A stretch of DNA of 64,000 bases, from positions 248,001-312,000 of the forward strand of contig NZ_CADIJL010000003.1 in the NCBI RefSeq assembly GCF_902859695.1. Reading direction: 5' to 3'. The stretch is from Achromobacter ruhlandii. GTDB taxonomy: Bacteria; Pseudomonadota; Gammaproteobacteria; Burkholderiales; Burkholderiaceae_B. Of this stretch, positions 53,404 through 63,981 are shown piece after piece. The number at the start of each line of letters is the position of its first letter. The stretch's first letter is position 1. The position numbers and the translations under genes were made by a program. The notes under the pieces were generated by a model that saw only the letters and a list, made by a program, of their open reading frames with translations, was not told the DNA's origin and made no database searches.

Positions 53404-53766
53404 TTATAAAAGTGCTGGACCGGGCAGTCCGTCCCCGTATTCCCTTAGCACCTGGGCGATGATCACCCGGTAGCCGTCCAGCCAGCGCGACTGCGCGGCC
53501 TTGGCCTGCTGGTGGGCAGGGTGGCGGATCAGGGCTTCCAGGGCTTCAAGCGATTCCCAGTAATAGACATTGGCGTACAGGCCGCGCGCGGGATCTTCCC
53601 AGGCCTCTTCGCCCAGGTAGCCGGGGGTAGCCCGCGCCGCCGTGGCGATGGCCTGGTCGAGCCGGTGGAAGTCGTCGTCGAACTGCTTCTTGGCGAAGAT
53701 GAAGGTGGCGGTGTAGCGCGCGGGCCCCGGGTGGGCGGGGCTGGGACAGGCGGCGGTACCGGGCAC
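53404..53766 (-). CDS. Antibiotic biosynthesis monooxygenase-fold protein
   Basis: This 120-residue dimeric alpha-beta barrel protein matches the ABM family: TATFIFAKKQFDDDFHRLDQ, then AARATPGYLGEEAWEDPARG, YANVYYWESLEALEALIRHP and HQQAKAAQSRWLDGYRVII. The family includes monooxygenases and haem-degrading enzymes, and many members have no known substrate. The start is GTG at 53766, six bases after the LysE gene stop; no ATG is available in frame. It is probably translationally coupled to the exporter gene. Confidence 0.75.
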   Translation of the reverse strand: MPGTAACPSPAHPGPARYTATFIFAKKQFDDDFHRLDQAIATAARATPGYLGEEAWEDPARGLYANVYYWESLEALEALIRHPAHQQAKAAQSRWLDGYRVIIAQVLREYGDGLPGPALL

Positions 53767-53771
53767 GGCCG

Positions 53772-54404
53772 TCAGACGCCCTTGACCGCCAGGCTGATCG
53801 CCAGGCCCGCCATGACCACGGCGATGACGCCGTCCAGCACGCGCCAGGCCGAGGCGCTGGCGAAGAAGCGCGCGAACAGGCGCGAGCCGATGCCCAGCAC
53901 GGCCAGCCACAGCAAGCTGGCGGTGAAGGCGCCGGCGGCGAACGCCATGCGGGCGTCGTCGAAGCCGTGGGCCAGCGAGCCGACCACCACCATGTCGAGC
54001 CAGAAATGGGGGTTCAGCAGCGAAAAGCCCAGGGCGCCCAGCATCGCGGCACGGCGCGAGGGCACCACGTCGCGCGCGGCGGCCAGGCCGCCGGTGGCGG
54101 TCCAGGCGCGGCGCGCCGATTGCAGCGCGTACCAGGACAGGAACGCCACGCCGAACCACAGCACCGCGGTGGTCAGCCACGGGAACCAGGCGGTCAGGGC
54201 CTGCAGGCCCGAGACGCTGGCGAAGATGAAGATGGCGTCGATCAGGGCGCAGATGGCGACCACCGACAGCAGGTGCGCGCGCATCAATCCCTGGCGCAGG
54301 ATGAATGCGCTCTGTGCGCCGACAACGGCGAACAGGCCCAGCCCGGTGGCCGTGCCGCTGGCCCAGGCGGTGAGGAAGAGGGGGGAGGACAACGTGGCGA
54401 ACAT
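53772..54404 (-). CDS. LysE/ArgO family amino-acid exporter
   Basis: This 210-residue inner-membrane protein has about six hydrophobic segments. It shows the family loop GLGLFAVVGAQSAFILRQGLMR and LLNPHFWLDMVVVGSLAHG. It should export a basic amino acid such as lysine or arginine. ATG 54404 is chosen over an in-frame ATG at 54488 because the extra residues are not hydrophobic or conserved. It is divergent from an ArgP/LysG-like regulator, the classic arrangement for a basic-amino-acid-induced exporter. Confidence 0.9.
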   Translation of the reverse strand: MFATLSSPLFLTAWASGTATGLGLFAVVGAQSAFILRQGLMRAHLLSVVAICALIDAIFIFASVSGLQALTAWFPWLTTAVLWFGVAFLSWYALQSARRAWTATGGLAAARDVVPSRRAAMLGALGFSLLNPHFWLDMVVVGSLAHGFDDARMAFAAGAFTASLLWLAVLGIGSRLFARFFASASAWRVLDGVIAVVMAGLAISLAVKGV

Positions 54405-54553
54405 GACTGCGAACCTTTTGACTGCAACGCCTTGTGGCGGCGCTTGGATACCGGGCCGGCAGCGTCGCGCATGCCGGCAATGCAACATTTTCGCTTGCCG
54501 CCAATATGAAATACAGCTAATTTTCCTTCACTATATTAAGTAAAACTAATCCT
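54405..54553. promoter_or_regulatory. Divergent promoter region, exporter / ArgP-like regulator
   Basis: This 149-bp region is A/T-rich near the regulator gene (54505-54550). TATATTAAG at 54532-54540 could be a -10 element for the regulator. Binding here by the ArgP-like regulator would control both divergent genes. Confidence 0.4.
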
Positions 54554-55453
54554 ATGAAGATCGATCATGGCAACCTGCGCGCCCTGGCCGCGGTGGTGCG
54601 CGAAGGCAGTTTCGAGCGCGCCGCGCTGGCGTTGAGCGTAACGCCGTCGGCGGTGTCGCAGCGGATCAAGGCGCTCGAAGACCGCATGGGCCGGCTGCTG
54701 GTCCAGCGCACCGTGCCGGCCGCCGCGACCGCCGACGGTCAGGTACTGGTGCAATTGGCCGAGCAGACCGCGCTGCTGGAGCACGACGCGCTGAACCGGC
54801 TGGGCGTGGCGGACGACGATGTGCCGCACGCCAGCATCCCCATCGCCGTCAACCACGACAGCCTGGAGACCTGGTTCGTCGACGCGGCGCTGCAGTTTTC
54901 CAGCCGCACCCGCGCCACGCTCGACATGCAGTCCGAAGACCAGGACCATACCGCCGCGTTGCTGCGCAACGGCTCGGTGCTCGGCGCGGTGACGACGCTG
55001 GCCGATCCGGTGCAGGGCTGCCGCATCCACGCGCTGGGCAGCATGCGCTATGTGGCGACGTGCACACCGGCTTTCCACAAGCGCTATTTCGCGCAAGGCG
55101 TGAACGCGCAGACGCTGGCGCAGGCGCCGGTGCTGGTGTTCAACCGCAAGGACGCGCTGCAGGCCCGCTTTGCCCACAAGATCTCCGACCCGGCGCCGTG
55201 GCAGCCGCCGGTGTGGTGGGTGCCGTCCACGCGCGCCTTCGTGCAGGCTACGCTGGGCGGGCTGGGCTGGACGATGAATCCGCTGCCGCTGGTGCAGGAA
55301 CATCTTGACGCAGGTCATCTGGTGCTGCTGCGGGGCCGCGCCTGGGAGGATGTGCCCCTGTATTGGCAGCATTGGCGGGTAAACTCCGAGGCCATGGAAG
55401 CTTTGACCGACTCGGTTCTGTCAGCCGCCCGCAGCCTGGTCCGGCGGCGTTAA
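54554..55453 (+). CDS. argP: LysR-type regulator, ArgP/LysG family
   Basis: This 299-residue LTTR has the N-terminal HTH LRALAAVVREGSFERAALALSVTPSAVSQRIKALEDRMG and the ArgP-type LLVQRTVPAAATADGQVLVQ. The effector domain includes IPIAVNHDSLETWFVDAA and LGAVTTLADPVQGCRIHALGSMRYVA, which bind basic amino acids in this family. It is divergent from the LysE/ArgO exporter, so it should activate export when lysine or arginine is in excess. Confidence 0.9.
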   Translation: MKIDHGNLRALAAVVREGSFERAALALSVTPSAVSQRIKALEDRMGRLLVQRTVPAAATADGQVLVQLAEQTALLEHDALNRLGVADDDVPHASIPIAVNHDSLETWFVDAALQFSSRTRATLDMQSEDQDHTAALLRNGSVLGAVTTLADPVQGCRIHALGSMRYVATCTPAFHKRYFAQGVNAQTLAQAPVLVFNRKDALQARFAHKISDPAPWQPPVWWVPSTRAFVQATLGGLGWTMNPLPLVQEHLDAGHLVLLRGRAWEDVPLYWQHWRVNSEAMEALTDSVLSAARSLVRRR

Positions 55454-55472
55454 CCCTTTAGGAGAACACCTC

Positions 55473-55964
55473 ATGAACATCCGCAAGTTCGCCGCTGTCG
55501 CCATCCTGGGCCTGTGCGCGGCCGGGTCCGCCTGGGCCAAGGACTACAAGGTTGGCGAGGTCGAGGTCGATGATCTCTGGGTGCGCGCGTCCGCCCCGGG
55601 CCAATCCAACGGCGCAGGCTACATGGATATCGACAACGAGGCCAAGACGCCCGACCGCCTGCTGTCGATCTCGTCCGACGCCGCCGAGCGCGTCGAGCTG
55701 CATACGGTCGAAACGGCCAACGGCGTGGCCAAGATGCGCCCGGTCGAGGGCGGCATCCCGCTGCCGGCCAATGGCGAGGTCAAACTTTCGCCGGGCGGCT
55801 ATCACGTCATGTTCATCAAGCTGAAGGCGCCGTTCGCCGAGGGCGCCACCGTGCCGGCCACGCTCAAGTTTGAAAAGGCGGGCGAGGTGGCGGTGCAGTT
55901 CAAGGTCAAGCCGGCTTCGCACAATCCCGGCATGAGCCATGACCACGGGGCGATGAAGCACTGA
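55473..55964 (+). CDS. PCu(A)C periplasmic copper chaperone
   Basis: This 163-residue protein has a signal peptide ending SAWAK. It shows the copper-binding pattern of the family: RVELHTVETANGVAKMRPVE, then GGYHVMFIKLKAPF, giving the spaced His/Met ligands. A His/Met-rich tail (HNPGMSHDHGAMKH) adds a further copper site. It probably delivers Cu(I) to cytochrome c oxidase. A TTAGGAGAA ribosome site lies upstream, 19 bp after argP stops; the partner SCO gene is not present here. Confidence 0.92.
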   Translation: MNIRKFAAVAILGLCAAGSAWAKDYKVGEVEVDDLWVRASAPGQSNGAGYMDIDNEAKTPDRLLSISSDAAERVELHTVETANGVAKMRPVEGGIPLPANGEVKLSPGGYHVMFIKLKAPFAEGATVPATLKFEKAGEVAVQFKVKPASHNPGMSHDHGAMKH

Positions 55965-56088
55965 TCCCGGCGGCATCGGCGGCGCGCCGGTACGGGGCTC
56001 GTATGCCGTTCGCGCCGGGCGCTGCGGCATCAGGGCAGGCAGGGCAGAGATCCGAAATGATCTCTGGCCGCACGGCGGTCCGCCATGG

Positions 56089-56125
56089 AAAAAGGCGGCA
56101 GGCTTGAACAGCCCGCCGCCTTTTT
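56089..56125. terminator. Bidirectional terminator between the copper chaperone and gdhA
   Basis: An 11-bp stem, AAAAAGGCGGC with GCCGCCTTTTT, has a 15-nt loop that itself contains a GGC/GCC pair. With A-runs before and U-runs after, it can stop transcription from both converging genes. A second small hairpin, AGAGATC/GATCTCT, lies at 56047-56066. Confidence 0.9.
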
Positions 56126-56166
56126 ATCGTCGCATTGCCGGCGCCGGAGGGCCGCCGGCATGTCGA

Positions 56167-57513
<1,347 letters not shown>

Positions 57514-57964
57514 GATCTCCTTGGGGGCGCTTCGAATGGGTGCGGAGATGCGCCGTTTTGGGGCGCGGTATCTCCGTTTTGGTGCGAGTAGCACCGGCTT
57601 GGTGCGGGATTGTAGGGCTAATTTGTTGCCCTGCGCAAAGCCGGAAAGTGCGCCATCGTCTTGATATCAAAGCACTTTTTCTTATTTTTATTGGGGACGT
57701 ATTATGATTGGGCGCGCGGGTGCGGAACCGGAGACTTCATAGCAGAAGTCATGAGGCATTGAATTCATAGGGAAAATTAATATGTCCCCAATATTATGGG
57801 AATCTGGGAAGCGGCGCGGGATCGCCGCCCCATAGGGGAATCCAGCCTTTTGGCGGGATATGGTCCTCATCTTGCAAGGCCTGATCCCCTTTATGTGTCC
57901 CTAAATATATTTTGAGCAGGATCATGCGCGCGGGCGGCGGAATCCGTCTTCCGCCGCCCGTCTT
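57514..57964. other. Long intergenic region with inverted repeats (gdhA / xth)
   Basis: No gene is supported in these 451 bp. The gdhA promoter lies here. A perfect palindrome TTGATATCAA is at 57661-57670. Arms at 57690-57705 and 57777-57792 are inverted repeats matching at 14 of 16 positions (ATTGGGGACGTATTAT). A third related stretch, TTATGTGTCCCTAAAT, is at 57891-57906. A 60-codon minus-strand ORF (57688-57870) crosses the repeats and shows no family features. Confidence 0.55.
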
Positions 57965-58753
57965 TCAGAGCGTGGCGTCGTAGTCGATGGTCAGCGGCGC
58001 GTGGTCGGAAAAACGTTCGTCCTTGTAGATGGCGACGCTGCGCGCGCGGGCGGCGATGCCCGGCGTGGCGATCTGGTAGTCGATGCGCCACCCGACGTTC
58101 TTGGCCCAGGCCTGGCCGCGGTTGCTCCACCAGGTGTATTGGTCGGGGCGGTCGTCGATGGTGCGGAACACGTCGACGAAGCCGCGCTTGTCGAACACGT
58201 CGGTCAGCCAGGCGCGTTCCTCGGGCAGGAAACCGGAGTTCTTCAGGTTGCCCTTCCAGTTCTTGAGGTCGATTTCCTTGTGGGCGATGTTCCAGTCGCC
58301 GCAGATGATGAATTCGCGGCCGGTCTTCTTGTGTTCGTGCATCAGTTCGTCGATCCACGGGCCGAAGCGGTCCAGGAAGCGGTACTTGGCCTGTTGGCGT
58401 TCGTCGCCGCTGGAACCGGAGGGCAGGTAGGCGCTGATCACGGACAGGTTTTTCCAGTCGGCGCGGATGACACGGCCTTCCGGGTCGAACTCCTCGCAGC
58501 CCAGGCCGATGTTGACGCGCTCGGCCGCGTCGCGCAGGTAAATGCCGACGCCGCTGTAGCCTTTCTTGACGGCATGGTGGAAGTGGCCGGTGTAGCCCGG
58601 CGGGTGGCGCAGGTCGTCGGTCAGATCCTCGTCGGACACCTTGATTTCCTGCAGGCACAGCACGTCGGCGGCGTGCTTTTCCATCCAGGGTTGCAGGCCC
58701 TTGCGGAAGGCGGACCGGATGCCATTGAGGTTGATCGACGTGATGCGCAGCAA
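57965..58753 (-). CDS. xth: Exodeoxyribonuclease III
   Basis: This 262-residue AP endonuclease / 3' exonuclease acts in base-excision repair. It has the exonuclease-endonuclease-phosphatase motifs LRITSINLNGIRSAFRKGL, VLCLQEIKVSDEDL (metal Glu), ICGDWNIAHKEIDLKNW, and RIDYQIAT with the catalytic SDHAPLTIDY at the C-terminus. The start is TTG at 58753, supported by AGGAG seven bases upstream. It is divergent from pyrE. Confidence 0.94.
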   Translation of the reverse strand: MLRITSINLNGIRSAFRKGLQPWMEKHAADVLCLQEIKVSDEDLTDDLRHPPGYTGHFHHAVKKGYSGVGIYLRDAAERVNIGLGCEEFDPEGRVIRADWKNLSVISAYLPSGSSGDERQQAKYRFLDRFGPWIDELMHEHKKTGREFIICGDWNIAHKEIDLKNWKGNLKNSGFLPEERAWLTDVFDKRGFVDVFRTIDDRPDQYTWWSNRGQAWAKNVGWRIDYQIATPGIAARARSVAIYKDERFSDHAPLTIDYDATL

Positions 58754-58887
58754 AGCGGGACTCCTGTAGAGCGGCCGGAAACGGCCGGAACAATGCCAGG
58801 AATTTAACCGACTGGGCGACGTTGTCCGGGAAAGGCCCCGACAGCGGATAAAATGCCGGGGTTTGCCACCTCCCGGATCCTCCTCGC

Positions 58888-59577
58888 ATGTCTGCCGCCC
58901 ATACCGCCTCCGCCACCTCGCTCGACTTTGTCCGCTTCGCCCTGAACGAAGGCGTGCTGCGCTTCGGCAGCTTCAAGGTGAAGTCTGGTCGTATCAGTCC
59001 CTATTTCTTCAACGCGGGCCTGTTCAACAGCGGCGCATCGGTTGGCAAGCTGGCGGGCTTCTACGCCCAGGCGCTGCTGGATTCGGGCGTGGCCTTCGAC
59101 ATGCTGTTCGGGCCCGCCTACAAGGGCATCCCGCTGGCCACCGCCACCGCCGTGGCGCTGGCTGGCCACCCGGCGATGCAGGGCCGCGGCGACGTGCCGT
59201 TCGCCTACAACCGCAAGGAAGCCAAGGACCACGGCGAAGGCGGCACGCTGGTGGGCGCGCCGCTCAAGGGCAAGGTCGTCATCATCGACGACGTGATCAC
59301 CGCGGGCACCTCGGTGCGCGAGTCGGTGGAGATCATCCGCAGCGCCGGCGCCGAACCGGCCGCCGTGCTGATCGCCATGGACCGCATGGAACGCGCGGGC
59401 GCCGACGACGCGCTGTCCGCGCACTCGGCGGTGCAGGACGTGGCCAAGACCTACGGTATCCCGGTGGTGGCGATTGCCTCGCTGGCCGACATCATGGCGC
59501 TGCTGCAGGACGACGCCGCGTTCGCCGAGCACCGCGAGGCGGTGCAGGCATACCGGACGAAGTACGGGGTGAAGTAA
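58888..59577 (+). CDS. pyrE: Orotate phosphoribosyltransferase
   Basis: This 229-residue pyrimidine-biosynthesis enzyme converts orotate and PRPP to OMP. It shows [56 protein letters not shown] and the PRPP loop [20 protein letters not shown]. It sits 134 bp from divergent xth, an arrangement often seen in betaproteobacteria. Its last 86 bases are overlapped antisense by the vapC-like toxin ORF; the pyrE protein itself ends normally (YRTKYGVK). Confidence 0.95.
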   Translation: MSAAHTASATSLDFVRFALNEGVLRFGSFKVKSGRISPYFFNAGLFNSGASVGKLAGFYAQALLDSGVAFDMLFGPAYKGIPLATATAVALAGHPAMQGRGDVPFAYNRKEAKDHGEGGTLVGAPLKGKVVIIDDVITAGTSVRESVEIIRSAGAEPAAVLIAMDRMERAGADDALSAHSAVQDVAKTYGIPVVAIASLADIMALLQDDAAFAEHREAVQAYRTKYGVK

Positions 59578-60070
59578 ACCCGGGCCGGTGGGACTTGGCC
59601 CGCCGGCTTCCGTATCGGACTCCAGGGGACTCCAGCCTGTTGGCCGGCCCCTCAGCGCCGATGACGACGAGATCACACGCATATGCCGCTTGCGTCAGGC
59701 GCTTGTCGAAGGTGGCCAGTGCGGCATCGTGCCAAAGCGCAAGTTCCAGATACGACGCGTCGTACACCGTGAGGGCGTGTTGCCGGGCAAGGGCGACACA
59801 GCGCGGCAGCCATGTGGTGGCAGGTCGGTGTTCGTTGACCACTGGCGCCCTCTTCAACCGCGTTGAAAATTTGGCCAGCATGGCTGGCGTGGCTTGCCGC
59901 GACCGTTCGATGCGCAGCGCTCCCTGGGCGACCTCCAGCTTCCAGATCAAGGGGACGAGGGCGGGCTTATCAACCAGGCCTTCCAGTATCGCGAGCGCTT
60001 GTCCACTGTGGGTCTGGCTGGGCAATTGCAGCCAACTCAAGGCAACCGACGCATCGAGCACGAGCTTCAT
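59492..60070 (-). CDS. vapC: PIN-domain toxin, VapC family, with C-terminal extension
   Basis: This is a PIN-fold ribonuclease, probably cleaving tRNA or other RNA. The acidic residues are in place: [13 protein letters not shown] (Asp), [13 protein letters not shown] (Glu), [13 protein letters not shown] (Asp) and ALATFDKRL (Asp). A typical VapC ends near here, about residue 145. This one continues to 192 residues with an Arg/Pro-rich tail and overlaps the 3' end of pyrE by 86 bp. The tail is therefore probably a read-through extension after loss of the original stop. Its ATG overlaps the antitoxin stop (ATGA). Confidence 0.82.
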   Translation of the reverse strand: MKLVLDASVALSWLQLPSQTHSGQALAILEGLVDKPALVPLIWKLEVAQGALRIERSRQATPAMLAKFSTRLKRAPVVNEHRPATTWLPRCVALARQHALTVYDASYLELALWHDAALATFDKRLTQAAYACDLVVIGAEGPANRLESPGVRYGSRRAKSHRPGFTSPRTSSGMPAPPRGARRTRRRPAAAP

Positions 60071-60318
60071 TCGCGTATCCCCTTGACGGCGTACCACCAG
60101 GTGGCGTCGTCCACATACGGGATGCCCTTGAGTTGCTTGAGTTCCTCGATCGCGCGGTGCGCCTCTTCGGTCAGGAGGGGGTTGACCCGCCAGAACTGGG
60201 CATATGCCATGCCATCTCGCATGATGACGACCCGGGTGCCCCCGTGGGCGGCCTCGATAAGTTCGTCCAGCCGCTGCGCGACCTGTTCGTGTGGAACGGA
60301 TAGGTAGGGGGTAGTCAT
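60067..60318 (-). CDS. Antitoxin of the VapBC-type pair (Phd/YefM-like)
   Basis: This 83-residue protein precedes the PIN toxin and overlaps it by four bases, so the pair is translationally coupled. The N-terminus YLSVPHEQVAQRLDELIEAAHGGTRVVIMRDGMAYAQF fits the Phd/YefM or MazE-like DNA-binding fold. The acidic/aromatic C-terminus (YVDDATWWYAVKG) would occupy the toxin site. ATG 60318 has GGAGAC upstream; the in-frame extension to 60366 is not conserved. It should repress its own promoter. Confidence 0.78.
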   Translation of the reverse strand: MTTPYLSVPHEQVAQRLDELIEAAHGGTRVVIMRDGMAYAQFWRVNPLLTEEAHRAIEELKQLKGIPYVDDATWWYAVKGIRE

Positions 60319-60364
60319 GGCCAAGTCTCCGGCGCGAAATCGACCGAACCATTCTTGGCCAAAC

Positions 60365-60390
60365 AAAAAGCCGCGGCAAGATGCCGCGGC
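60365..60390 (-). terminator. Rho-independent terminator of gatCAB
   Basis: Read on the minus strand, a 9-bp perfect stem GCCGCGGCA/TGCCGCGGC with a 3-nt loop is followed by five U. It lies 56 bp beyond the gatB stop and just before the antitoxin gene, so it isolates the toxin-antitoxin pair from gatB. Confidence 0.9.
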
Positions 60391-60445
60391 CTTCGGTTCG
60401 GTCTGATACTGCGCCGGTCCTCGTGATGACGGGCCGGCGCGGGGA

Positions 60446-61903
60446 TCAGCTATCCAGCTTCTGCTTGAGCAGGTCGTTGACCTGCTGCGGGTTGGCCTTG
60501 CCGCGCGCGGCCTTCATGATCTGGCCGACCAGCGAGTTGAACGCCTTCTGCTTGCCGGCGCGGTACTCCTCGACGATGGCCGGATTGGCCGCCAGCACCT
60601 CGTCGATCATGGCGCCGATGGCGCCGGTGTCGCTGATCTGCTTGAGGCCGCGGGCTTCGATGATGGCGTCGGGCTGGCCGCCGTTCTCGCCGGCCCACAT
60701 GGCGCCGAACACTTCGCGCGCGATCTTGTTGGAGATCGTGCCGTCGATGATGCGGTTGATCAGCGCGGCCAGGGCCGGCGCCTGCACCGGCGCGTCGGCG
60801 ATGGCCTTTTCTTCCTTGTTCAGGGTGGCGGCCACTTCGCCCATGATCCAGTTGGCGGCCAGCTTGGCCTGGCCGGCCGGCAGCGCGTGCGCCACGGCCT
60901 CGAAATAGGCGGCCAGGTCGCGGCTGACGGTCAGCTGGGCGGCGTCGTAGGCCGGCAGCCCATACTCGGACTCGAAGCGGGCGCGCTGGGCGGCCGGCAG
61001 TTCGGGCATGGCGGCGCGGACCTCGTCGACCCATTCGCGCGAGATCACGAGCGTGGGCAGGTCGGGATCGGGGAAGTAGCGGTAGTCGTGCGCGTCTTCC
61101 TTGCTGCGCATGCTGCGGGTTTCGTCGCGGTCGGCGTCGTACAGGCGGGTTTCCTGGACCACGGTGCCGCCATCCTCGATCAGCTCGATCTGGCGCCGCG
61201 CTTCATAGGTGATGGCGCGTTCCAGGAAGCGGAACGAGTTGACGTTCTTGATCTCGGTGCGGGTGCCGAATTCCTTCTGGCCGACCGGGCGCACGGAGAC
61301 GTTGGCGTCGCAGCGGAACGAGCCTTCCTGCATATTGCCGTCGCAGATGCCGAGCCACACCACCAGGCTGTGCAGGGCGCGCGCGTAGGCCACGGCCTCG
61401 GCGGCCGAGCGCATTTCCGGTTCCGTGACGATTTCCAGCAACGGCGTGCCGGCGCGGTTCAGGTCGATGCCGCTGGCCGGCGAGCCGTTGGCCAGGGTGA
61501 AATTGTCGTGCGAGGATTTGCCCGCGTCTTCTTCCAGGTGCGCGCGCGTCAGGTTGACGGTCTTTTCTTCCTCGCCGACGAAGAACGACAGCGAACCGCC
61601 CACCACCACCGGCAGCTCGTACTGGCTGATCTGGTAGCCCTTGGGCAGGTCGGGGTAGAAGTAGTTCTTGCGCGCGAACACCGAGCGCGGCGCGATCTCG
61701 GCGCCGACCGCCAGGCCGAAGCGGATGGCGCGTTCGGCGGCGCCGCGGTTCATGACCGGCAGGCTGCCCGGCAAGGCCAGGTCGACTTCGTTGGCGTGGG
61801 TGTTGGGCGCGGCGCCGAACTCGGTGCTGCTGCCCGAAAAGATCTTGGAGTCGGTGGAAAGCTGGGTATGCGTTTCCAGGCCGATGACGATTTCCCAGTT
61901 CAT
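60446..61903 (-). CDS. gatB: Asp/Glu-tRNA amidotransferase subunit B
   Basis: This 485-residue subunit binds the misacylated tRNA and activates the Glu or Asp for amidation. It has [20 protein letters not shown], the zinc/ATP site region [41 protein letters not shown] and the C-terminal tail domain ([23 protein letters not shown]). It follows gatA by 2 bp in the gatC-gatA-gatB operon. The organism therefore probably makes Gln-tRNA or Asn-tRNA by the indirect route. Confidence 0.95.
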   Translation of the reverse strand: MNWEIVIGLETHTQLSTDSKIFSGSSTEFGAAPNTHANEVDLALPGSLPVMNRGAAERAIRFGLAVGAEIAPRSVFARKNYFYPDLPKGYQISQYELPVVVGGSLSFFVGEEEKTVNLTRAHLEEDAGKSSHDNFTLANGSPASGIDLNRAGTPLLEIVTEPEMRSAAEAVAYARALHSLVVWLGICDGNMQEGSFRCDANVSVRPVGQKEFGTRTEIKNVNSFRFLERAITYEARRQIELIEDGGTVVQETRLYDADRDETRSMRSKEDAHDYRYFPDPDLPTLVISREWVDEVRAAMPELPAAQRARFESEYGLPAYDAAQLTVSRDLAAYFEAVAHALPAGQAKLAANWIMGEVAATLNKEEKAIADAPVQAPALAALINRIIDGTISNKIAREVFGAMWAGENGGQPDAIIEARGLKQISDTGAIGAMIDEVLAANPAIVEEYRAGKQKAFNSLVGQIMKAARGKANPQQVNDLLKQKLDS

Positions 61904-61905
61904 GC

Positions 61906-63441
61906 TTAGGCGTCCTGCTGGGCCGGCGTGGCCTTGTGCCACGTCGTGACTTGTTGGTAGCGGTCGGCGATGGCCAGGAGGCGGCCTTCGTCGAAGTAGT
62001 TGCCGATGATCTGCAGACCGACGGGGCGGCGGCCCGCGCCGCCGAAGCCGCAGGGCACGGACATCGCGGGCAGGCCCGCCAGGCTGACGCCCAGCGTGTA
62101 GACGTCGGCCAGCCAGTCGGCGGTGGGGTCGTCGCGGTTGTCGCCGATGTTCTTGGCCACCGTCGGGGTCACCGGGCCCATGATGACGTCGCACTGGCCG
62201 GCGAAGGCGCGCTGGAAGTCCTGGGCGATCATGCGGCGCAGGCGCTGGGCCTGCAGGTAATAGGCGTCGTAATAGCCGTGGGACAGCACGTAGGTGCCGA
62301 TCAGGATGCGGCGCTTGACCTCGTCGCCGAAGCCTTCGGCGCGCGAGCGGCTGATCATCTCGTTCAGGTCGCCGTACTGCTTGGCGCGGTGGCCGTAGCG
62401 CACGCCGTCGTAGCGCGCCAGGTTGCTCGACGCTTCGGCGGGGGCGATGACGTAGTAGGCGGGGATGGCCAGCTCGGTGCGCGGCAGCGACACCGGCACG
62501 CGCACCGCACCCAGGGCTTCGAACTGGGCCAGCGCGGCCTGCACCGCGGCGGCCACGTCCGGGGCCAGGCCGGCGCCGAAGTATTCCTCGGGCACGCCAA
62601 TGCGCAGGCCCTTCAGGGGCTGGCTGCCGGCGGCGTCGAACCTGCCTTGCGCGGCATCGAAATCGCGCCGCACGCGGCCCGGTTCATTGACGGCGGCGTC
62701 GCATTTTTCCAGGCTGGTGGCGTCGCGCGGATCAAAGCCGCTGATGACATCCAGCAGTTCGAGCAGATCGCGGCTGCTGGGAGCCAGCGGGCCGGCCTGG
62801 TCCAGGCTGGAGCCGAAGGCGACCATGCCGTAGCGCGACACGGTGCCGTAGGTCGGCTTGATGCCGCTGACGCCGCACAGCGCGGCGGGCTGGCGCACCG
62901 AACCGCCGGTGTCGGTGCCGGTGGCGGCGGCCACCAGGCGGGCGGCGACCGCCGCGGCCGAACCGCCCGACGAACCGCCGGGCACGGCGGCCGGGTCCCA
63001 GGGGTTGCGGACCGCGCCGTAGGCCGAGTTCTCGTTGCCCGAACCCATGGCGAACTCGTCGCAGTTGAGCTTGCCCAGCGACACGGCGCCGGCGGCCTGC
63101 AGGCGCTCGACCACGGTGGCGTCGAACGGGCTGACGTAGCCGTCCAGCATCTTGCTGCCGGCGGTGGTGCGCCAGCCGCGGGTGACGAAGGCGTCCTTGT
63201 GGGCGATGGGCACGCCGGCCAGCGGACCGGCATTGCCGGCGGCCAGCGCGGCATCGGCGGCGCGGGCCTGGGCCAGCGTCAATTCGGCATCAATATGTAA
63301 GAAGGCGTTCAGGCCGCTGGCCGCCTCGGCGGCCGCCAGCGAGCTTTGCGCCAGTTCGACGGCGCTGACCTGGCGTTGGGCGAGGGCCGCGCGCAGGGCG
63401 GCGATCCCCTCGAATTGAGTATGCAGGGCGGGTTGGGTCAT
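61906..63441 (-). CDS. gatA: Asp/Glu-tRNA amidotransferase subunit A
   Basis: This 511-residue amidase subunit releases ammonia from Gln or Asn for subunit B. The Ser-cisSer-Lys triad is visible: [22 protein letters not shown] (Lys), [16 protein letters not shown] (cis-Ser) and [16 protein letters not shown] (Ser nucleophile). [24 protein letters not shown] follows. It ends 2 bp before gatB and starts 3 bp after gatC, so all three are one unit. Confidence 0.96.
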   Translation of the reverse strand: MTQPALHTQFEGIAALRAALAQRQVSAVELAQSSLAAAEAASGLNAFLHIDAELTLAQARAADAALAAGNAGPLAGVPIAHKDAFVTRGWRTTAGSKMLDGYVSPFDATVVERLQAAGAVSLGKLNCDEFAMGSGNENSAYGAVRNPWDPAAVPGGSSGGSAAAVAARLVAAATGTDTGGSVRQPAALCGVSGIKPTYGTVSRYGMVAFGSSLDQAGPLAPSSRDLLELLDVISGFDPRDATSLEKCDAAVNEPGRVRRDFDAAQGRFDAAGSQPLKGLRIGVPEEYFGAGLAPDVAAAVQAALAQFEALGAVRVPVSLPRTELAIPAYYVIAPAEASSNLARYDGVRYGHRAKQYGDLNEMISRSRAEGFGDEVKRRILIGTYVLSHGYYDAYYLQAQRLRRMIAQDFQRAFAGQCDVIMGPVTPTVAKNIGDNRDDPTADWLADVYTLGVSLAGLPAMSVPCGFGGAGRRPVGLQIIGNYFDEGRLLAIADRYQQVTTWHKATPAQQDA

Positions 63442-63444
63442 GGC

Positions 63445-63753
63445 TTAATCGAGAACCTTGGGGACCAGGAAAAGACCGTCCTGGGCGTCGGGAGCATTGG
63501 CCAGCAGTTCGGCGCGGCGGGCCTCCGAGGCGGTTTCGGTCACGGCGTCCTGGCGCAGGCGCAGCACGATGTCCTCGTGGGCCGACAACGGGTGGGCCAG
63601 GGGGTCGACGCCCTGGGTGTCGACGGCCTGCAGCCGTTCGATCAGGTGGAGGATGCCGTTGAGTTCGGCCTGCGCGTGGGCGCGCTGGTCCGGGGTCAGT
63701 TCGATTCTGGCCAGCCTGGCAATGCGGGCCACATCTGTGTCATTGAGCGCCAT
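63445..63753 (-). CDS. gatC: Asp/Glu-tRNA amidotransferase subunit C
   Basis: This 102-residue small subunit stabilises the A-B complex. MALNDTDVARIARLARIELT at the N-terminus and the C-terminal PDAQDGLFLVPKVLD wrap are typical. ATG 63753 is preferred over the in-frame ATG at 63816, whose extra 21 residues (CAYCPVPPLGLRF) do not match the family. It opens the operon and is divergent from mreB, as in Bordetella and Burkholderia. Confidence 0.94.
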   Translation of the reverse strand: MALNDTDVARIARLARIELTPDQRAHAQAELNGILHLIERLQAVDTQGVDPLAHPLSAHEDIVLRLRQDAVTETASEARRAELLANAPDAQDGLFLVPKVLD

Positions 63754-63981
63754 GGGGAGTGCGAATATCGAGAAGCGGAGGCCGAGGGGCGGGACTGGGC
63801 AGTATGCACATGCCAAACCCGTTACAAAGCTTGAATAGCCTGCATTTATGCGCTATTTCCGGGGAAATTATAAGTTATGATTCACGGTTTAATCGCCGTG
63901 ATGACAGGCGCACCCAGGCTTTCCTGGGTCGTACGCCCCGCGGCATGACCCCAATTCCCCCCAGAATTTAGCTGAGCTCCC
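63754..63981. promoter_or_regulatory. Divergent promoter region gatC / mreB
   Basis: This 228-bp region carries the promoters of gatCAB (minus) and mreB (plus). A/T-rich stretches at 63835-63882 (ATTTATGCGCTATTT; AAATTATAAGTTATGATT) are candidate -10 regions for either direction. A 6-bp inverted repeat TCACGG (63882-63887) / CCGTGA (63896-63901) lies next to them. Confidence 0.4.

Noticed and set aside
57688..57870. 60-codon minus-strand ORF between gdhA and xth
   Set aside because: It overlaps the GGGGAC inverted repeats, has no ribosome site and resembles nothing I know.
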